Shown one piece after another: positions 34,570-45,229 of a DNA stretch of 64,000 nucleotides. Origin of the DNA: Manis javanica (taxonomy: Eukaryota > Chordata > Mammalia > Pholidota > Manidae); assembly GCF_040802235.1 (NCBI RefSeq), contig NC_133172.1, positions 61,759,613 to 61,823,612 of the forward strand. Direction: 5' to 3'. The position numbers and the translations under genes are program-made. Under the pieces are notes generated by a model. That model had not been told where the DNA came from. It saw only the letters and a program-made list of their open reading frames with translations, and ran no database searches. Position 1 is the first letter of the stretch. Each line of letters starts with the position of its first letter.

Positions 34570-34755
34570 CACGGCCCCTCCGTGAGTCGCGGTAACTGCC
34601 GCTATTCGTGTGTCACACGTGGAGACACTGGACGTGGAGAGACACACCTGTCCAAGGACAATGGCAAGGCCAGGGCTGACGTGTGGGCTCACGGTCACAC
34701 AGAGGCGGGTGGCAGGGCCAGAGTTCAGGCCAGGATGGTCTGGCTCGAGCACCGT
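34570..34755 (-). repeat. MIR SINE, antisense
   Basis: 'gagacactggacgtggagag', 'gctcacggtcacacagaggc' and 'gggtggcagggccagagttc' follow the antisense MIR core. Confidence 0.55.
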
Positions 34756-35292
34756 GCATTCGCGGATGACGGACCCAAGGCAGACTCTCCAGGGGAAATT
34801 CCGGGCATTCTCCTAACCTTTTTGAAATTGATGTCATGGGATGAAAATACCGTTCTTGGTCACAAAATGTCCCTCATCATGGCTGTCAGAGGCCCTAAGG
34901 TCTGATTCAGCAGTGCTTCCTTGTGCCCTTCAGCTGGTGTCTTGCTTCGCATACATGAAAATCAGCCCTTGGCTTCTTGTACCCTGGGTACTCACATGCC
35001 TTCCTGGGGGCTGATCCCGGGCTTACCTGGGGCCCTCAGGCAGAGATCCCCCCTCCCCTGGACCCTCCTGGACCAAATCGGAAGGTTGCTCTCAATGAGG
35101 CAGGAAGGACATCTGGTCTTTGTTGGAAACAAAGGCTGTCATGCAGCCGAGTCAAACTGAAATAGCGGCTTCAGCCGGAGGACACGCCGATGTTCCCCTT
35201 TTGTTCTGGGTCATGTTGAGAGGCCTGGAGCTTCGGTGCAGTTTGTGTTGGGGGACTTCATTTTCACCATTTGATTTCTACTTGTAGCTTAT

Positions 35293-35297
<5 letters not shown>
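34756..35297. other. unannotated stretch
   Basis: No feature recognised. Confidence 0.4.

Positions 35298-35330
<33 letters not shown>
35298..35330 (+). repeat. (AC)n microsatellite, 33 bp
   Basis: Uninterrupted dinucleotide run. Confidence 0.97.
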
Positions 35331-35334
<4 letters not shown>

Positions 35335-35392
35335 CAGATTTGGGTTTCATTTCTTCTGGTAGTTGGCAAGTGGAAGCTGTGCTCCTCCGGTC

Positions 35393-35520
35393 TGTTTATT
35401 CACTCAGCAAACATTTGAGGGGACTGATGATGTACTAGATGAGTATCTGGGGCAAAGAGACAAAAAGCACAAAATAGAGTGTGCAGGCCACCGTGCACCT
35501 TCCAGGGGACACTCAACAGC
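35393..35520 (-). repeat. L2 3' end, antisense
   Basis: 'gtttattcactcagcaaaca', 'tttgaggggactgatgatgt' and 'caaagagacaaaaagcacaa' are a diverged antisense L2 3' end (TTCATTCAACAAATATTTATTGAG...). Confidence 0.6.
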
Positions 35521-36159
35521 CAAAGGGTCTGGAGGGGAAAGTGTGTGTCGGGGACCGGCAGGTGGAACCGGGTTGGAACCCGCTCCTGGCTGTGCTGGGA
35601 GTTGGAGCATCGTCCGGCGGCCACAGAGCTTGGAGACGCCGAGCAGTTGCTCGCGGGCTCAGCGGTCAGCCCCATGTTCTGCAGTGGGCCCTGTGGAAGT
35701 CCTGGGGGGATGCACACCACTGGCACTGTGGACTGTATGGAGGCCAGAGGAGGAGGGGCTGGGCTCTGGACGGAAGCACGGGCCCCCTTGGTCCCCAAAT
35801 CATCTTGCCTGTGACATGGAGACTGAGCACCTGTTCTCACTTTCCTGCCCAGGATCTGCACACCCACCCCTGCCCATTCAAGTGGCATCAGCACCTGACT
35901 TTAGAAGTGGGGAAATGGAGGGTGGGTGCGGGCCCGAGCATCAGCATGTGCCTCGAGCCCGGAGGTGCCTGTCTGCTCTGCAGGAGCCCCGCTCCCGGAA
36001 GCCCGCCAGCCTGCAGGAATGGCCCCCTTACCCAGCTGCTCTTCCCGCGGCTTCTCTCTCTTGCGATGTGTCGTGAGCTCCTTCCTGCGCTGTGAGCCTC
36101 TGGGTGGCGGTTTCTGGGGTGTTCATCCCTGCGGCCACACGTGGCCCAGGGCCCATCAC
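35521..36159. other. GC-rich unannotated stretch
   Basis: The plus frame 35363-36076 (237 codons) crosses the L2 relic and has no domain signature. No feature recognised. Confidence 0.4.
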
Positions 36160-36390
36160 TTAAGAAGTTATGGCGGCAGCCACTGCAGAGAGCACCCATG
36201 GTGTGCTCTTCATGGCTCCAGAGCTAGCTCTTCTGGCATGGGGTGGCCATGACCACATTTGACGTGTGGGGAGACCAAGGCATGGAGAGAGGAAGGGACT
36301 TGCCAAGGCTGTGAAACCAGGGGCGCCAAGTGGGACCCTCGTGGCCTCTTGAAGCACAGTGGCCTTAGAGCCTGCTCCAAGCCACCGGGC
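36160..36390 (-). repeat. MIR SINE, antisense, diverged
   Basis: 'tgtggggagaccaaggcatg', 'gagagaggaagggacttgcc' and 'aaggctgtgaaaccaggggc' follow the antisense MIR core; the left part is weak. Confidence 0.55.
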
Positions 36391-37389
36391 TTCACCTTTG
36401 GAATGCTGATTGCTGTTATATGACTTACATGCTTATTTTAAAATTCAGTGAAAAAGAGGGTCCTGGGGCCCCGAAAGTGGGTCTCCTGCTCAAGAGACCA
36501 GAGCACGTGTCTTCTTACCACTGTCGTGAATGATGGCAGAGAGGCAATGCTTGTAAGTGTCCCAGGGAAGGGAGAAAGTTGGACCACGTGGATGGATGGG
36601 TGAGTGGAAGCAGCGAGGCACAGGAGGGCGGAGGAGGCCGGGAAGAACACTAGAGGGAATTAGCGTGAGTTCCCGCTCAGCCGCCCTGTGAGGTCTGACC
36701 TGACCACCGTGCTTTCCTCGCTGAGCCCCATCCTCTCGTTTCTGGAGCCCTTCCCACCCCTGGCACAATCTCAGCTCTGCCTCTGACGTATTTGGGCATG
36801 TTCCTCCCCCCTCCCCGCTGCAGGCCTAGAGGGCCTTCAGGAGTAAACGTGGCCCCGGCTTCCTCCCTCCCAGAGGTGCCAGCCAGGGACGTGGAGAGGC
36901 CGCATTCCCTGGTCTCCAGGGCGCCCCGCCGTCTCCCGCCTCCTGCAGATCACCCCCGCAGAGCCGGGGGCTGCGCAGGTCTGAGTTTGGAGATGTGAGG
37001 CATCCCCACAGGGAACTGGCTGAGCTCTCTAAATCTCATTTCAAGTCACGGGCCACCACAGGCCTCCCACACAAAGCCACAGCCACCCTGAGCCACCGCC
37101 TCTCAGACCTCAGCCCCCTGTGGCCAGCAGGTAGTACCTGGGATGTGAACACCATCCCACGGCAAACCGAAGCCCTGTGAAACCAACGTGCATTTTCTTC
37201 AGAGAAACCAAGCCCTCCCTCCTCCTTTTCAGGCAGATGAACAGCAGAAAGTCATGAGCTGGTGTGGGGTTTGTGGGGGAAGCCAGCATGCACCCCAGGG
37301 CTGGGAAGCAGAGGTGCGTGGAGCTGGCGTGTTGGCTGAATCCAGGAGCATGTGCACAGGGCAATTCAGCCAGAGAGCTGTGGGGACGA
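36391..37389. other. unannotated stretch
   Basis: No feature recognised. Confidence 0.4.
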
Positions 37390-37600
37390 TTGTCAGCAAG
37401 GCGGTGGGTGGCGCATTCAGGCAGGGGGTCCCAGGCACAGGTGCAGGCGGCTGAATCTGAATCCCGGGTGAGAGCTTCAAAAGTCAAGTGCTGGGCCCCA
37501 GCCTCGGGTCTCCTGTGAGCGGGCCTGGATATGTGCACTTGTAATAACCTCCTGGGTGACTTGGCAGCACTGCCTGGGGCCGCCTACCGTGTACAGTGCC
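37390..37600 (+). repeat. possible MER5A-like hAT fragment
   Basis: 'cggctgaatctgaatcccgg', 'gtgagagcttcaaaagtcaa' and 'gtgctgggccccagcctcgg' resemble MER5A (agaatcacctggagggcttgttaaaac...gctgggccccacc). Confidence 0.45.
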
Positions 37601-37829
37601 TGAAAGCAAAACTCAGCCCCACGATGTGCTTCCCAAACTGGCTTCACAGAAGGACCAGTTATGGGGTGTCCTCGGCACAATGTGAACTCGAGTGGAAACT
37701 GGAAATGCTCGTGGCCATCGCGCAACACTTAAGACACGAGCAATTTATCTCGATGAATGCTGTATTTCTTATCTTTGGAGTGCTGTGAACCGGGTATTTT
37801 CAGAACTTAAGTCACCAGGCCAACACTCC

Positions 37830-38125
37830 ATCCGTTCATGCTGGGGGTGACGCGTACTTCTTGCTGGAGAGGACAAAGCAGGGTTCTCGCCGTGCCAGTG
37901 TTCTGCACAGGTGATGACATTGGGCCCTGCCCTATTGAGAGGCAAATGCATTATTATAAACATGTTATCTTTTTTCCCTCCACTGAACATACATAGTGCC
38001 TGCTTACCTGGAAGGTGAGTCTTTATTCTCCTTTAAGGAGAGGCGCTCCCCAGTTGCAGGTGCCTGGCATAGGGAAATATTTGAACCCTATAAATGCTGT
38101 ATATTGGACTGCAAATTATAAAGGT
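37830..38125 (+). repeat. long inverted repeat, left arm
   Basis: This arm pairs with 38735-39030 around one axis near 38429. Anchors are a perfect 21-base match (38003-38023 with 38836-38856), ATAAACATGT (37956-37965 with 38894-38903), AAAGCAGGG (37875-37883 with 38974-38982) and GTTGCAGG (38053-38060 with 38798-38805). In one gapless 60-base comparison (37979-38038) I count 46 matches. I do not recognise the arm as a known repeat family. Confidence 0.85.
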
Positions 38126-38734
38126 TTAAAAAATAGTGGCTGATCTTTAGTGAATATATTTGGAGCTGATCCATAAGACAATTGATGCAAATTATCTCTG
38201 AAATGAAAAAAATGTGCTAGTCCATTGCACTCTGGGACTTTTGTAAAATACATTACAAGTGAATTGCTAGAAAAATAAAGTAGCAAAGATGCACAAAATG
38301 TGGGCTCCAACTTTTTTAGTAAGAGACACGAATGTACTCTGTCGAGTTGCTAAAAGTTTTCAAACTCCTCTCAATTTCTTCACTCCTTGTGCACAAACAC
38401 TTTGGGATTTGTGCCACATCTGGGACGGCCCTGGAAGGAGGGACATCCCAAGCAGCTATTGTGGTCATCTCACCAAAAGGAATACTTTGCAATAAATAAT
38501 TAAACGCGACACATATCTCTCTTGTATAACGATCACCAAAATACTCAGGTTTTTTCTGTGGGTGTTCTAGGTAAGTGGGTAGGTAGGTGGGTAAGGAGAT
38601 AAAGGAGGAACCTGATCTCTTCCTCATGATAATGACCTTTCCACTCCCTCCCCTCTGAGTGCATTCTGACCCCCTATTCACCCCTTTTACCAAAGCCTCT
38701 TAGCAGATCAAGCAGCCTTGTATTATTTCAAACT
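38126..38734. other. loop between inverted-repeat arms
   Basis: About 600 bp that I cannot pair across the axis. It contains a short GGTA/GGTG-type run (38569-38594) and a 125-codon minus frame (38316-38693) partly made of that run. The frame has no recognisable domain, so I do not call a gene. Confidence 0.6.
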
Positions 38735-39030
38735 TTACAACCTGCCATCCAACGTACCATGTTCACATAGAGCACAGACATGCCCCTTTGCCAGGTCCCT
38801 GCAACCAGAAGGTGTCTCTCCTTAGAAAGAGAATGAAGACTCACCTTCCAGGTAAGTGGGCACTATATATGTTTTTGTGGAGGAAAAAAGATGACATGTT
38901 TATGAATATGTGTGCCTCTTGACAAGGTAAAGCACGTTTTCGTCACCCGCATGAAACAACAGTGTGAAGAGCGCCCTGCTTTATCTGCTTCAGGAAAAGG
39001 CGCGACATGTCACCTCAAGCGTGAATGAAT
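38735..39030 (-). repeat. long inverted repeat, right arm
   Basis: Reverse-complement partner of 37830-38125; see that entry for the matched anchors. The best-conserved part is 38820-38905. All four anchors give the same symmetry axis to within about one base, so few insertions or deletions have accumulated. Confidence 0.85.
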
Positions 39031-39529
39031 GCGTGAAGCAGCATCTCAGAAAGCTGAGGATGACTGCACACGAATTTCTCTGATTCCAGAGAAGCGTCCC
39101 CTTACTTCTGACCTGACAGGGCACCTGTCAGCTTGTGGTACACTCCTGGCCCACCCTATGTGACCCTTGGAGGTGTAAGGCTTCAGTACACATTGAAGTG
39201 GCCAAGTGAATCATTTTATATCTATTGAATCCAATTCTTGCTTAGGGAGAGAGTTCTGTAGTGGAGTTTGAACCTGTGAGATCTTACTTGTCTTAGCAAC
39301 AAATAAAAACATCTTATTTTGGTTGGGACTTTGAGCCTCAAACTGTAAAAAAGACAAGATATGCAAAGTGCACATCTCCACCCTGTTAAAAATACTTCTG
39401 GGTGCTAGACCTGGCTTCCTTTGCTGGCCAGGGTGAGGACCTCATCCCAGGTGGGGTGGCCTGGCCACTATTTGCATAATCTGTTTACTTCAGATTCTGA
39501 GATGTTGGTACCCAGTGAGCCTCCCAGAG
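39031..39529. other. unannotated stretch
   Basis: No feature recognised. The inverted repeat may extend weakly to about 39060. Confidence 0.4.
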
Positions 39530-39640
39530 AGGTAGTTCTTCCCGGCCAGCTTCAGGCCTGGCAGTAGCTGTGTGACCTCAGTGACGTCTCTCACCCTCTC
39601 TGATTTAGCTTCTGTATTTCTCAGCAAGGCAGCTAGACTT
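39530..39640 (+). repeat. MIR SINE, sense
   Basis: 'ctggcagtagctgtgtgacc', 'tcagtgacgtctctcaccct' and 'ctctgatttagcttctgtat' match the MIR core. Confidence 0.65.
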
Positions 39641-39792
39641 AATACCAAAGGCTACCTTTCACTACACCCCAGGCTCCTGCTGAACCTGTTCCATGCATTC
39701 CTCTAATTTTGGGCTCACGATCCAGTGAGCTCAGCGTGATGATCAGGCCCTTTTCACATGAAGAAAGCAGGCTTCTTGCTGGAGCAAAATTC

Positions 39793-39896
39793 TTAGTTCC
39801 AGGAGTTTTGTTTTGTTTTTGTCAGTTCTTTCAGATTTTCTACATAGATAATCATATCATTTGTGAACAAAGTTTTTTTCTTCCTTCCTAATCTGT
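39793..39896 (-). repeat. LINE-1 ORF2 fragment, antisense, part 1
   Basis: 'cagttctttcagattttcta' then 'catagataatcatatcattt' and 'gtgaacaaag' are the antisense of the L1 reverse-transcriptase region of ORF2. It is interrupted by an LTR at 39897 and resumes at 40419. Reading frame lost. Confidence 0.85.
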
Positions 39897-40418
39897 TGTA
39901 GTGTAAGCCTGACAGTTTTGAGGTTTTTTTTTTTTTTTTGTAATGCAAGTGCCTGACTTAAGCTTTGATTGCTGAGGTTTCCATTTCAAAGACACATCCA
40001 CTTAACTAGACACAGGCCAGGCCACCTACCCCTCTGAAGCTCCTTTGTTGTAGATCTTGGTTGCTTTTGATAACTGACTATTTGGGTCACTTGTCTTTCC
40101 TCTTCCCATGCTTTAAATTCCCATTTTTATGTTTGAAATTCACCAATTAAGAGCCAGCCCACAATGCCCTAGGTCCCCACTCTTGACCCTAATAAAAGCA
40201 AAATGCTAATCCACAAACACTCTTTCTCTCTTTCTCTGCAACCTTGCTGTGTGGCCCCAGGTGTGCGGTGTGATTTCTAGGTTTACTAAGTTATAAACCT
40301 TTGTGTTTTCATTTTCCTGATGGTTGGTGCTGAAGGCATCTTGTAGTCCTAATAAGAGCCGCAAGGACTGGTCCAACCACACCACTGGTTATTGATAGGC
40401 TGAGGCTAGCACAAAACA
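39897..40418 (+). mobile_element. solo LTR of an endogenous retrovirus, 522 bp
   Basis: Starts TGTAGTGTAAG and ends GCACAAAACA, giving the TG...CA ends of an LTR. It is flanked by the same 5 bp, TCTGT, at 39892-39896 and 40419-40423. An AATAAA polyadenylation signal lies at 40191-40196. It sits inside L1 sequence that is continuous on either side. There are no gag, pol or env remnants, so this is the product of LTR-LTR recombination. Family unresolved; a 5-bp duplication is compatible with several ERV classes. Confidence 0.85.
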
Positions 40419-40755
40419 TCTGTATAACTTAGCTTCCTTTTCTTGTCTTATTGCATTGGCTAGGACTTCCAGTATGAGGTTGACGAGAAGTGGGGAGAGG
40501 GGACTTCTTTGTCTTGCTCTTGATCTTAATGGGAAAACTGTTTCTCACCATTAAGTACAATGTTAGCTGTAGGTTTTTTGTAGATATTTTTTTTCAGGTT
40601 CAGGAAGTTTCCCTCTATTCCTAGCTTACTGAGAGTCTTTATCATCAGTGAGTGTTGGATTTTGTCAAATGCTTTTTTCTGCATCTAGCCATATGATCAA
40701 GTGAGTTTTCTATCTTAGTCTGTTGGTGTGATGGGTTATATTGATTCCCACCTCC
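40419..40755 (-). repeat. LINE-1 ORF2 fragment, antisense, part 2
   Basis: 'cttgtcttattgcattggct', 'aggacttccagtatgaggtt', 'ctattcctagcttactgaga', 'ttggattttgtcaaatgctt' and 'ttttctgcatctagccatat' are the antisense ORF2 reverse-transcriptase region. It joins directly to 39793-39896 once the LTR is set aside. Confidence 0.9.
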
Positions 40756-40839
40756 CCTTTGCCCCCCCACAACTGCCTGTCCTCCACATCCATACATACA
40801 TTAGGCTACACACAGATTAGGCTGCTTGTGAGCCTATAG
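40756..40839. other. junction sequence between L1 parts
   Basis: C-rich DNA with no match I recognise. It marks the internal break of the L1. Confidence 0.4.
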
Positions 40840-41520
40840 CTCACAGATGCTCTTTTTGTTTTTCTCAGTCTTTATTCTTTCTCTTTGGGTCATTCTGTCT
40901 CTTGGGGTGTTTTTTAAGTTCACTTATATTTTCTTACACAGTGTCTAATCCGTTGGTAATCTCATGCAATATGATTGTTTTTTAAAGTCATAGATCTTCT
41001 TTTCATCTCTAGAAGTTTGATTTGGGTCTTTTTTTAAACTCCATTTAATATGCTCAACATGTCATCTAGCTTCTTGAGCATGTGGAATGTATTTTAATGT
41101 CTTTGTCCACTATTCTATGATTGTGTCATTTCTGGGTTGGTTTTAATTGTTTTTTATCCTCTATAGGGTATTTTTCTGCTTCTTTGTATGCTTGGTAATT
41201 TTTTTGCTGGATCCTAGATATGGTAAACTTTACTTTGTTGGGTACTAGATATTTTTGTTTTTTTGTAAATATTCTTGAGCTTTGCTCTGAGGGTCATTGA
41301 AGTTTCTTGGAAATCAGAGGATTGCTATTGCCCCCAAAGCACAGGTAACCAATCCATTTTCTGTTCTTCAAGGGACTCTCAGCGGCAATTGACCCCCAAG
41401 TCCCCATCCTGTCAGCCCGTTCTGGTGCCAAGTCCCAAGGGAATGAGTGTGTATCCCTCTTGCCTCGCAGCTAGTGTGGAGAAGCGATATCATTTGTTAG
41501 TAATCACTCCATTGCCACTC
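40840..41520 (-). repeat. LINE-1 (L1M) 5' UTR/ORF1 region, antisense
   Basis: 'ctagaagtttgatttgggtc', 'catctagcttcttgagcatg', 'ttaatgtctttgtccactat', 'cttctttgtatgcttggtaa', 'ttgttgggtactagatattt' and 'aatattcttgagctttgctc' follow the antisense of the 5' UTR/ORF1 start of old L1 elements as I remember it. Orientation and order agree with 39793-40755, so both may be one L1 with a large internal deletion. Confidence 0.7.
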
Positions 41521-41544
41521 TAATGTGTTGTTTTTATTTAATAA

Positions 41545-41710
41545 ATTATCTGTATGCCTCAGTTTCCTCTTCTGTAAAATGGGGAACCCAATAGTGCCTA
41601 CCTTATAGAGTTGTAAGGATTAAAGGAGCTCACATATATGACACTTTACACAATGCCTGGCACTTAGTAGGTGCTCAATACATTAGTCATTGTTCATATA
41701 AGTATAATAA
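41545..41710 (+). repeat. MIR SINE, sense, well preserved
   Basis: 'gcctcagtttcctcttctgt', 'aaaatggggaacccaatagt', 'gcctaccttatagagttgta' and 'cctggcacttagtaggtgct' followed by 'caatacatta' form a textbook MIR 3' two thirds. Confidence 0.95.
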
Positions 41711-42064
41711 TTAATACTTTCCCATCTTCCAGCCTCTCTAGGAGGCAGGAACTCTCATTCCCATTTTACAAAAGAGCGTGGAAATTGACGAAGATGATAG
41801 TCGAGGAGGCGGGGCCAGGGATCGGCTCATTTCCCTCCTGGATGCTCTAGCCAAGCTCACACTACACAGTGCCTTCCATTGGAAGGGCATGCAGACTAGC
41901 TGTGGGGTGACGGACTGGGCATGTTTCCTGTGGGTTTTTCAGTGAAGCCAGGTTCTGAGTTTCATACAGAAGGTATAACTGGAATGGGAGGCTCAAGGAC
42001 TCACATCCCCACAGGGGAGTTTTGAACTTATCTCTCTCAACCCCTTTATTTTACATGCAATTAA
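41711..42064. other. unannotated stretch
   Basis: 'tcccattttacaaaagagcg' near 41758 hints at a small antisense MIR piece. Otherwise nothing recognised. Confidence 0.4.
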
Positions 42065-42270
42065 CCATAGCCAACACCTCCTAAGTGGTCATGCTGCATG
42101 ACTCCTGTGATCCTCATGTCTAAGCAGGAGGCAATGATTATGCCCATTTCACAGAGGGGGGAAACTGAGGCACAGGGGTCAGTAATCCGGTCAAGGTCAC
42201 TCAGCAAGAAGCAGCAGATCCCTGCCTGGCAGCCTGACTCGGGAGTCCCCTGCTCTTAACCAGCCCACTC
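42065..42270 (-). repeat. MIR SINE, antisense, well preserved
   Basis: 'atgcccatttcacagagggg', 'ggaaactgaggcacaggggt', 'gtcaaggtcactcagcaaga' and 'gactcgggagtcccctgctc' followed by 'ttaacca' cover most of MIR. Confidence 0.92.
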
Positions 42271-42439
42271 TCTGGCATCTAGAACCTACAAGGAGACTGA
42301 GGGCTGGAGAGGGCAGGTCATCCATCTAAGACCAGTGTGAACTCGTGTGGGAGCCGAGGCTGCAGCTATGGCAGCGTCTGGCCGTGCCTGGGAGGGATTC
42401 GATGGGATTCACCTGGGTGTTGGGGGTCATCTTCCCACT

Positions 42440-42516
42440 GGTCAGCGACTCTGAGGATGGACAGCAGGTCCCTGTCTTTGAAGCTGCAGCATCTAGCATG
42501 GTGCTGGACATGGGGT
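42440..42516 (+). repeat. L2 3' fragment, sense
   Basis: 'gacagcaggtccctgtcttt' then 'cagcatctagcatggtgctg' matches the L2 'agggcagggaccgtgtctgt...cccagcgcctagcacagtgcctgg' stretch. Confidence 0.6.
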
Positions 42517-42527
42517 GGCTCCCTTGG

Positions 42528-42720
42528 GTGGCAGTTAAGGGCATTGGGCTGGGATCTGGACCTCACTATTTCCCAGGGGTAGTGTCAGCTCCCCGAGTGT
42601 CAGTTGGCCCATCTGTAAAATGGGGGTGTCATGCCATGTCCTTTAGGATGAATGTGATCATGCAGGTGAGACACGCAGCTCAGAGTTATGGGCCATGATA
42701 AACACAGTTAACAATAATGA
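42528..42720 (+). repeat. MIR SINE, sense
   Basis: 'cagttaagggcattgggctg', 'ggatctggacctcactattt', 'cagttggcccatctgtaaaa' and 'tgggggtgtcatgcc' follow MIR in order. Confidence 0.75.
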
Positions 42721-44529
42721 CAGCAATATGGTGAAATTCCTCTGGTGGCCCTAAACTCCGCGGAAGTCTAGATTTGCGTCCTTGAGTTGCTGCTCCTCTG
42801 TTTTCTCGCAGTCTCTGCTCCCTTCATAGGACACAGAGCCCCATCCCTCCCTTGGCAGGGAGCATTTTGATGGAGAACTGCCCCCATTTTTCATTACTAA
42901 AGATTAAAATAATAAAACAACATGCTAGGTCTCCTGACCATTTCCCCTTTCAAAGGTGGAGAAGAGCATATCAAAACCAGAAGATGAACCAAAGGTTGCT
43001 GGTGGGTTCTAGAAAACTCTAACCACAAGGATGAGGAAGAATGTGCTGAGTTATATAAGAAGTTGGTTTAAATGTGCTTCTGGTTTGGGGTCTGTGCTCC
43101 ATGGGGCGAGTCATTGCAAAACGTCCTTTTCCCGAGAGCACCTGGGCCTGCTCCCATGGTGCTCTGGGGCCACGGTGTGGCCAAGGGCCAAGGGCTCTCC
43201 CACTGTGAACACTTTGGAGTGTGCATTTTCTGAACATAGTTCTCAAATAGGATCAAGACCCCAAGGCACTTGTCAGGAACTTAGCCCCTGGCTGACATGG
43301 AGAGTGGCCGAAGAGGTGATGGACAGGGGAACCCGCCCATCAGCCATGGTTACCATACCCGCCTCAAACTCCAGGTTATGTCAGCTCTGCGTGCGTTCAG
43401 GTCCTCCAAGAGGCAGACCCAGGACAGGATGAGACGTGCAGGAGGTTCACAGAGGGGGTGCCTCTGTACTGTGCTGAGGGGTGGCTGTCACACGGACTGA
43501 GGGATCCCGCTTTCTCCTCTACCTGGAAGCCGCTTTGGTGGGAAACAGGCTCCTTTTCCTGAATGCTTAATTATTGTACAAAGTCCCTGAGCAAATTTTG
43601 TCATCGCCGACTGTCCTCAGGGGGTCACTCTGGGCCAGGGCAGGTGACATGTCATGCAGCTTCTGCTGAACAAATGGAGACAAACCCTGTTGATCTGGTG
43701 ACAGCAAGGATGTGGGAGGGTCCTTCCCACACTTAAACTCACAGAATCGGATTCCTCCAGGGCAGGAGTCATTCCCCGTTTGAAGTGTGGGGCCCTTAAC
43801 AGCTGCCTTAACCTTGTCAGAATCCTTGAAACCGGGAGCTGATGAATGGGTTCCTTTCTCAGGGCCCAGGGAGCAGCTGCGCCTCAGGCAGGGGTGCAGC
43901 AGATGGAACAGGCACGGAGCTCACCCCCCGGGCTCCGCTCCCTTGGGCAAAGGCGTCTCAAACAAACAAGCAGCTGCCCCTGGACAGCAGACAAAGTAGG
44001 GCAGTGAGGAAGTGACTGGGTGGCCACCGAGCGTTCCCAGGGGCCTGAAAGGGGCTCTGTTGAGGAAAGCCCCCCGGGAGCGGCTGTCCAGGCCGCGAAA
44101 TGGTGGGCGCTGCCCAGCGACAGTGATCCTGGGGCCCCCGCGAGTTTCTGTCCTGCAGATGGGCTGCCCTCACAGGCTCCTAGAGACGCCCCCCCCTGGG
44201 CTCTGTGGTCTCATCTACGCCCCCATCGTGCCCTGGGCACCTTGCTTGGCAAAGCGCTAAGAGGCCCAATTGCCCCCAGAGTGCGGCTGGGAGGCGAGTA
44301 TGGACAGATGGGAGTCACTCTCAGGGGATCAGCCCAGTGCAGGGCCTGGGCCTTGGGACCCAGCATGGGGCGGTTCAGCCGCTGGGGTGCCGGGCCCAGG
44401 GGGCTTGCTCTCTGTGGCTCCCCTGCCTCCTGCCGGGGCAGTCCCCAGGCAGAGCCCAGGAGCAGGGACCGCCTGCAGCGGGTGGTGGTGGGAAAGGGGG
44501 CGGCAGGCTGTGGCCAGGACACCTGGGTC
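42721..44529. other. 1.8 kb without a confident feature
   Basis: GC-rich from about 43850. No exon or RNA gene recognised; overlapping frames of 112-183 codons at 44012-44571 lie on both strands and lack domains. Confidence 0.4.
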
Positions 44530-44690
44530 TGGGTCACTTCTGCCACTTCCCAGCTGTGGGGCCTGGGCTAGTCCCTCCACGTGTTTGAGGCTCAGTTTCT
44601 TCGTCTGTAAAGCGGGGATTGCCCGTCTCGCCAGGTGAGTGCTCGGTATGGCCGCCTCTCACCACCTGGAACGTGAGAGTCTGAACAGAT
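44530..44690 (+). repeat. MIR SINE, sense
   Basis: 'tctgccacttcccagctgtg', 'gggcctgggctagtccctcc', 'gtttgaggctcagtttcttc' and 'gtctgtaaagcggggattgc' form a clear MIR. Confidence 0.92.
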
Positions 44691-44734
44691 ATGCGCCCTG
44701 TGTGTAAAATGCTCAGCAGATTTCAGAGACTCGG

Positions 44735-44938
44735 TAAAGAAAACGAATGGAAAATATCTCATAATTTCTCAATATTGCATTGCGTGTTAAAATGATAACA
44801 TTTTGGGGATATTGGCTTAAATGAAATACATTATTAAAATTAATTTCTCTTGTCTCTTTTTACCTTGTTAATGTGACTAATAAGAGGTTTAAATGACATA
44901 ACTCGTGTTACATTTCTATGGGTAGTGTTGGCCTAGAA
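44735..44938 (+). repeat. hAT-Charlie type DNA transposon end
   Basis: 'ggggatattggcttaaatga', 'aatacattattaaaattaat', 'ttctcttgtctctttttacc', 'ttgttaatgtgactaataag' and the ending 'ttctatgggtagtgttgg' follow the right half of a hAT relic also present at 60620-60925. Confidence 0.7.
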
Positions 44939-45115
44939 CACAGGCTGCACAACGGAGCCACCTGGAGCTTCATAAAGCACTGACCCACCCCGAGGGGTCC
45001 TTATCCGACTTCCTGGGGGCGTGGACCGGGTGGCTGAAGCTCCCAAAGCCCCGCAGGTGGTCCCTCTGTCAGCGAAGTTTGGGACCCACCGCAGTGGGCG
45101 GTTCGCCAGTTTCCA
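44939..45115 (+). repeat. MER5A hAT element, sense
   Basis: 'cggagccacctggagcttca', 'taaagcactgacccaccccg', 'tcccaaagccccgcaggtgg' and 'gcgaagtttgggacccaccg' follow MER5A from one end to the other. Confidence 0.75.
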
Positions 45116-45229
45116 TGGTAGGCACGCTTACCGTCCCAATGACAAGTATGAGCGCCCCAAGTCTGTGTGCAGCAGTGTCGCGGCAGGGAAACTCGAAGGC
45201 GCCTCTTAGGGGCGCCTGTCTCCACTGCT

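Noticed and set aside
38316..38693. 125-codon minus frame inside the loop of the inverted repeat, considered as a transposase remnant
   Set aside because: Part of it is encoded by a short tetranucleotide run and I see no catalytic motif of a transposase family.
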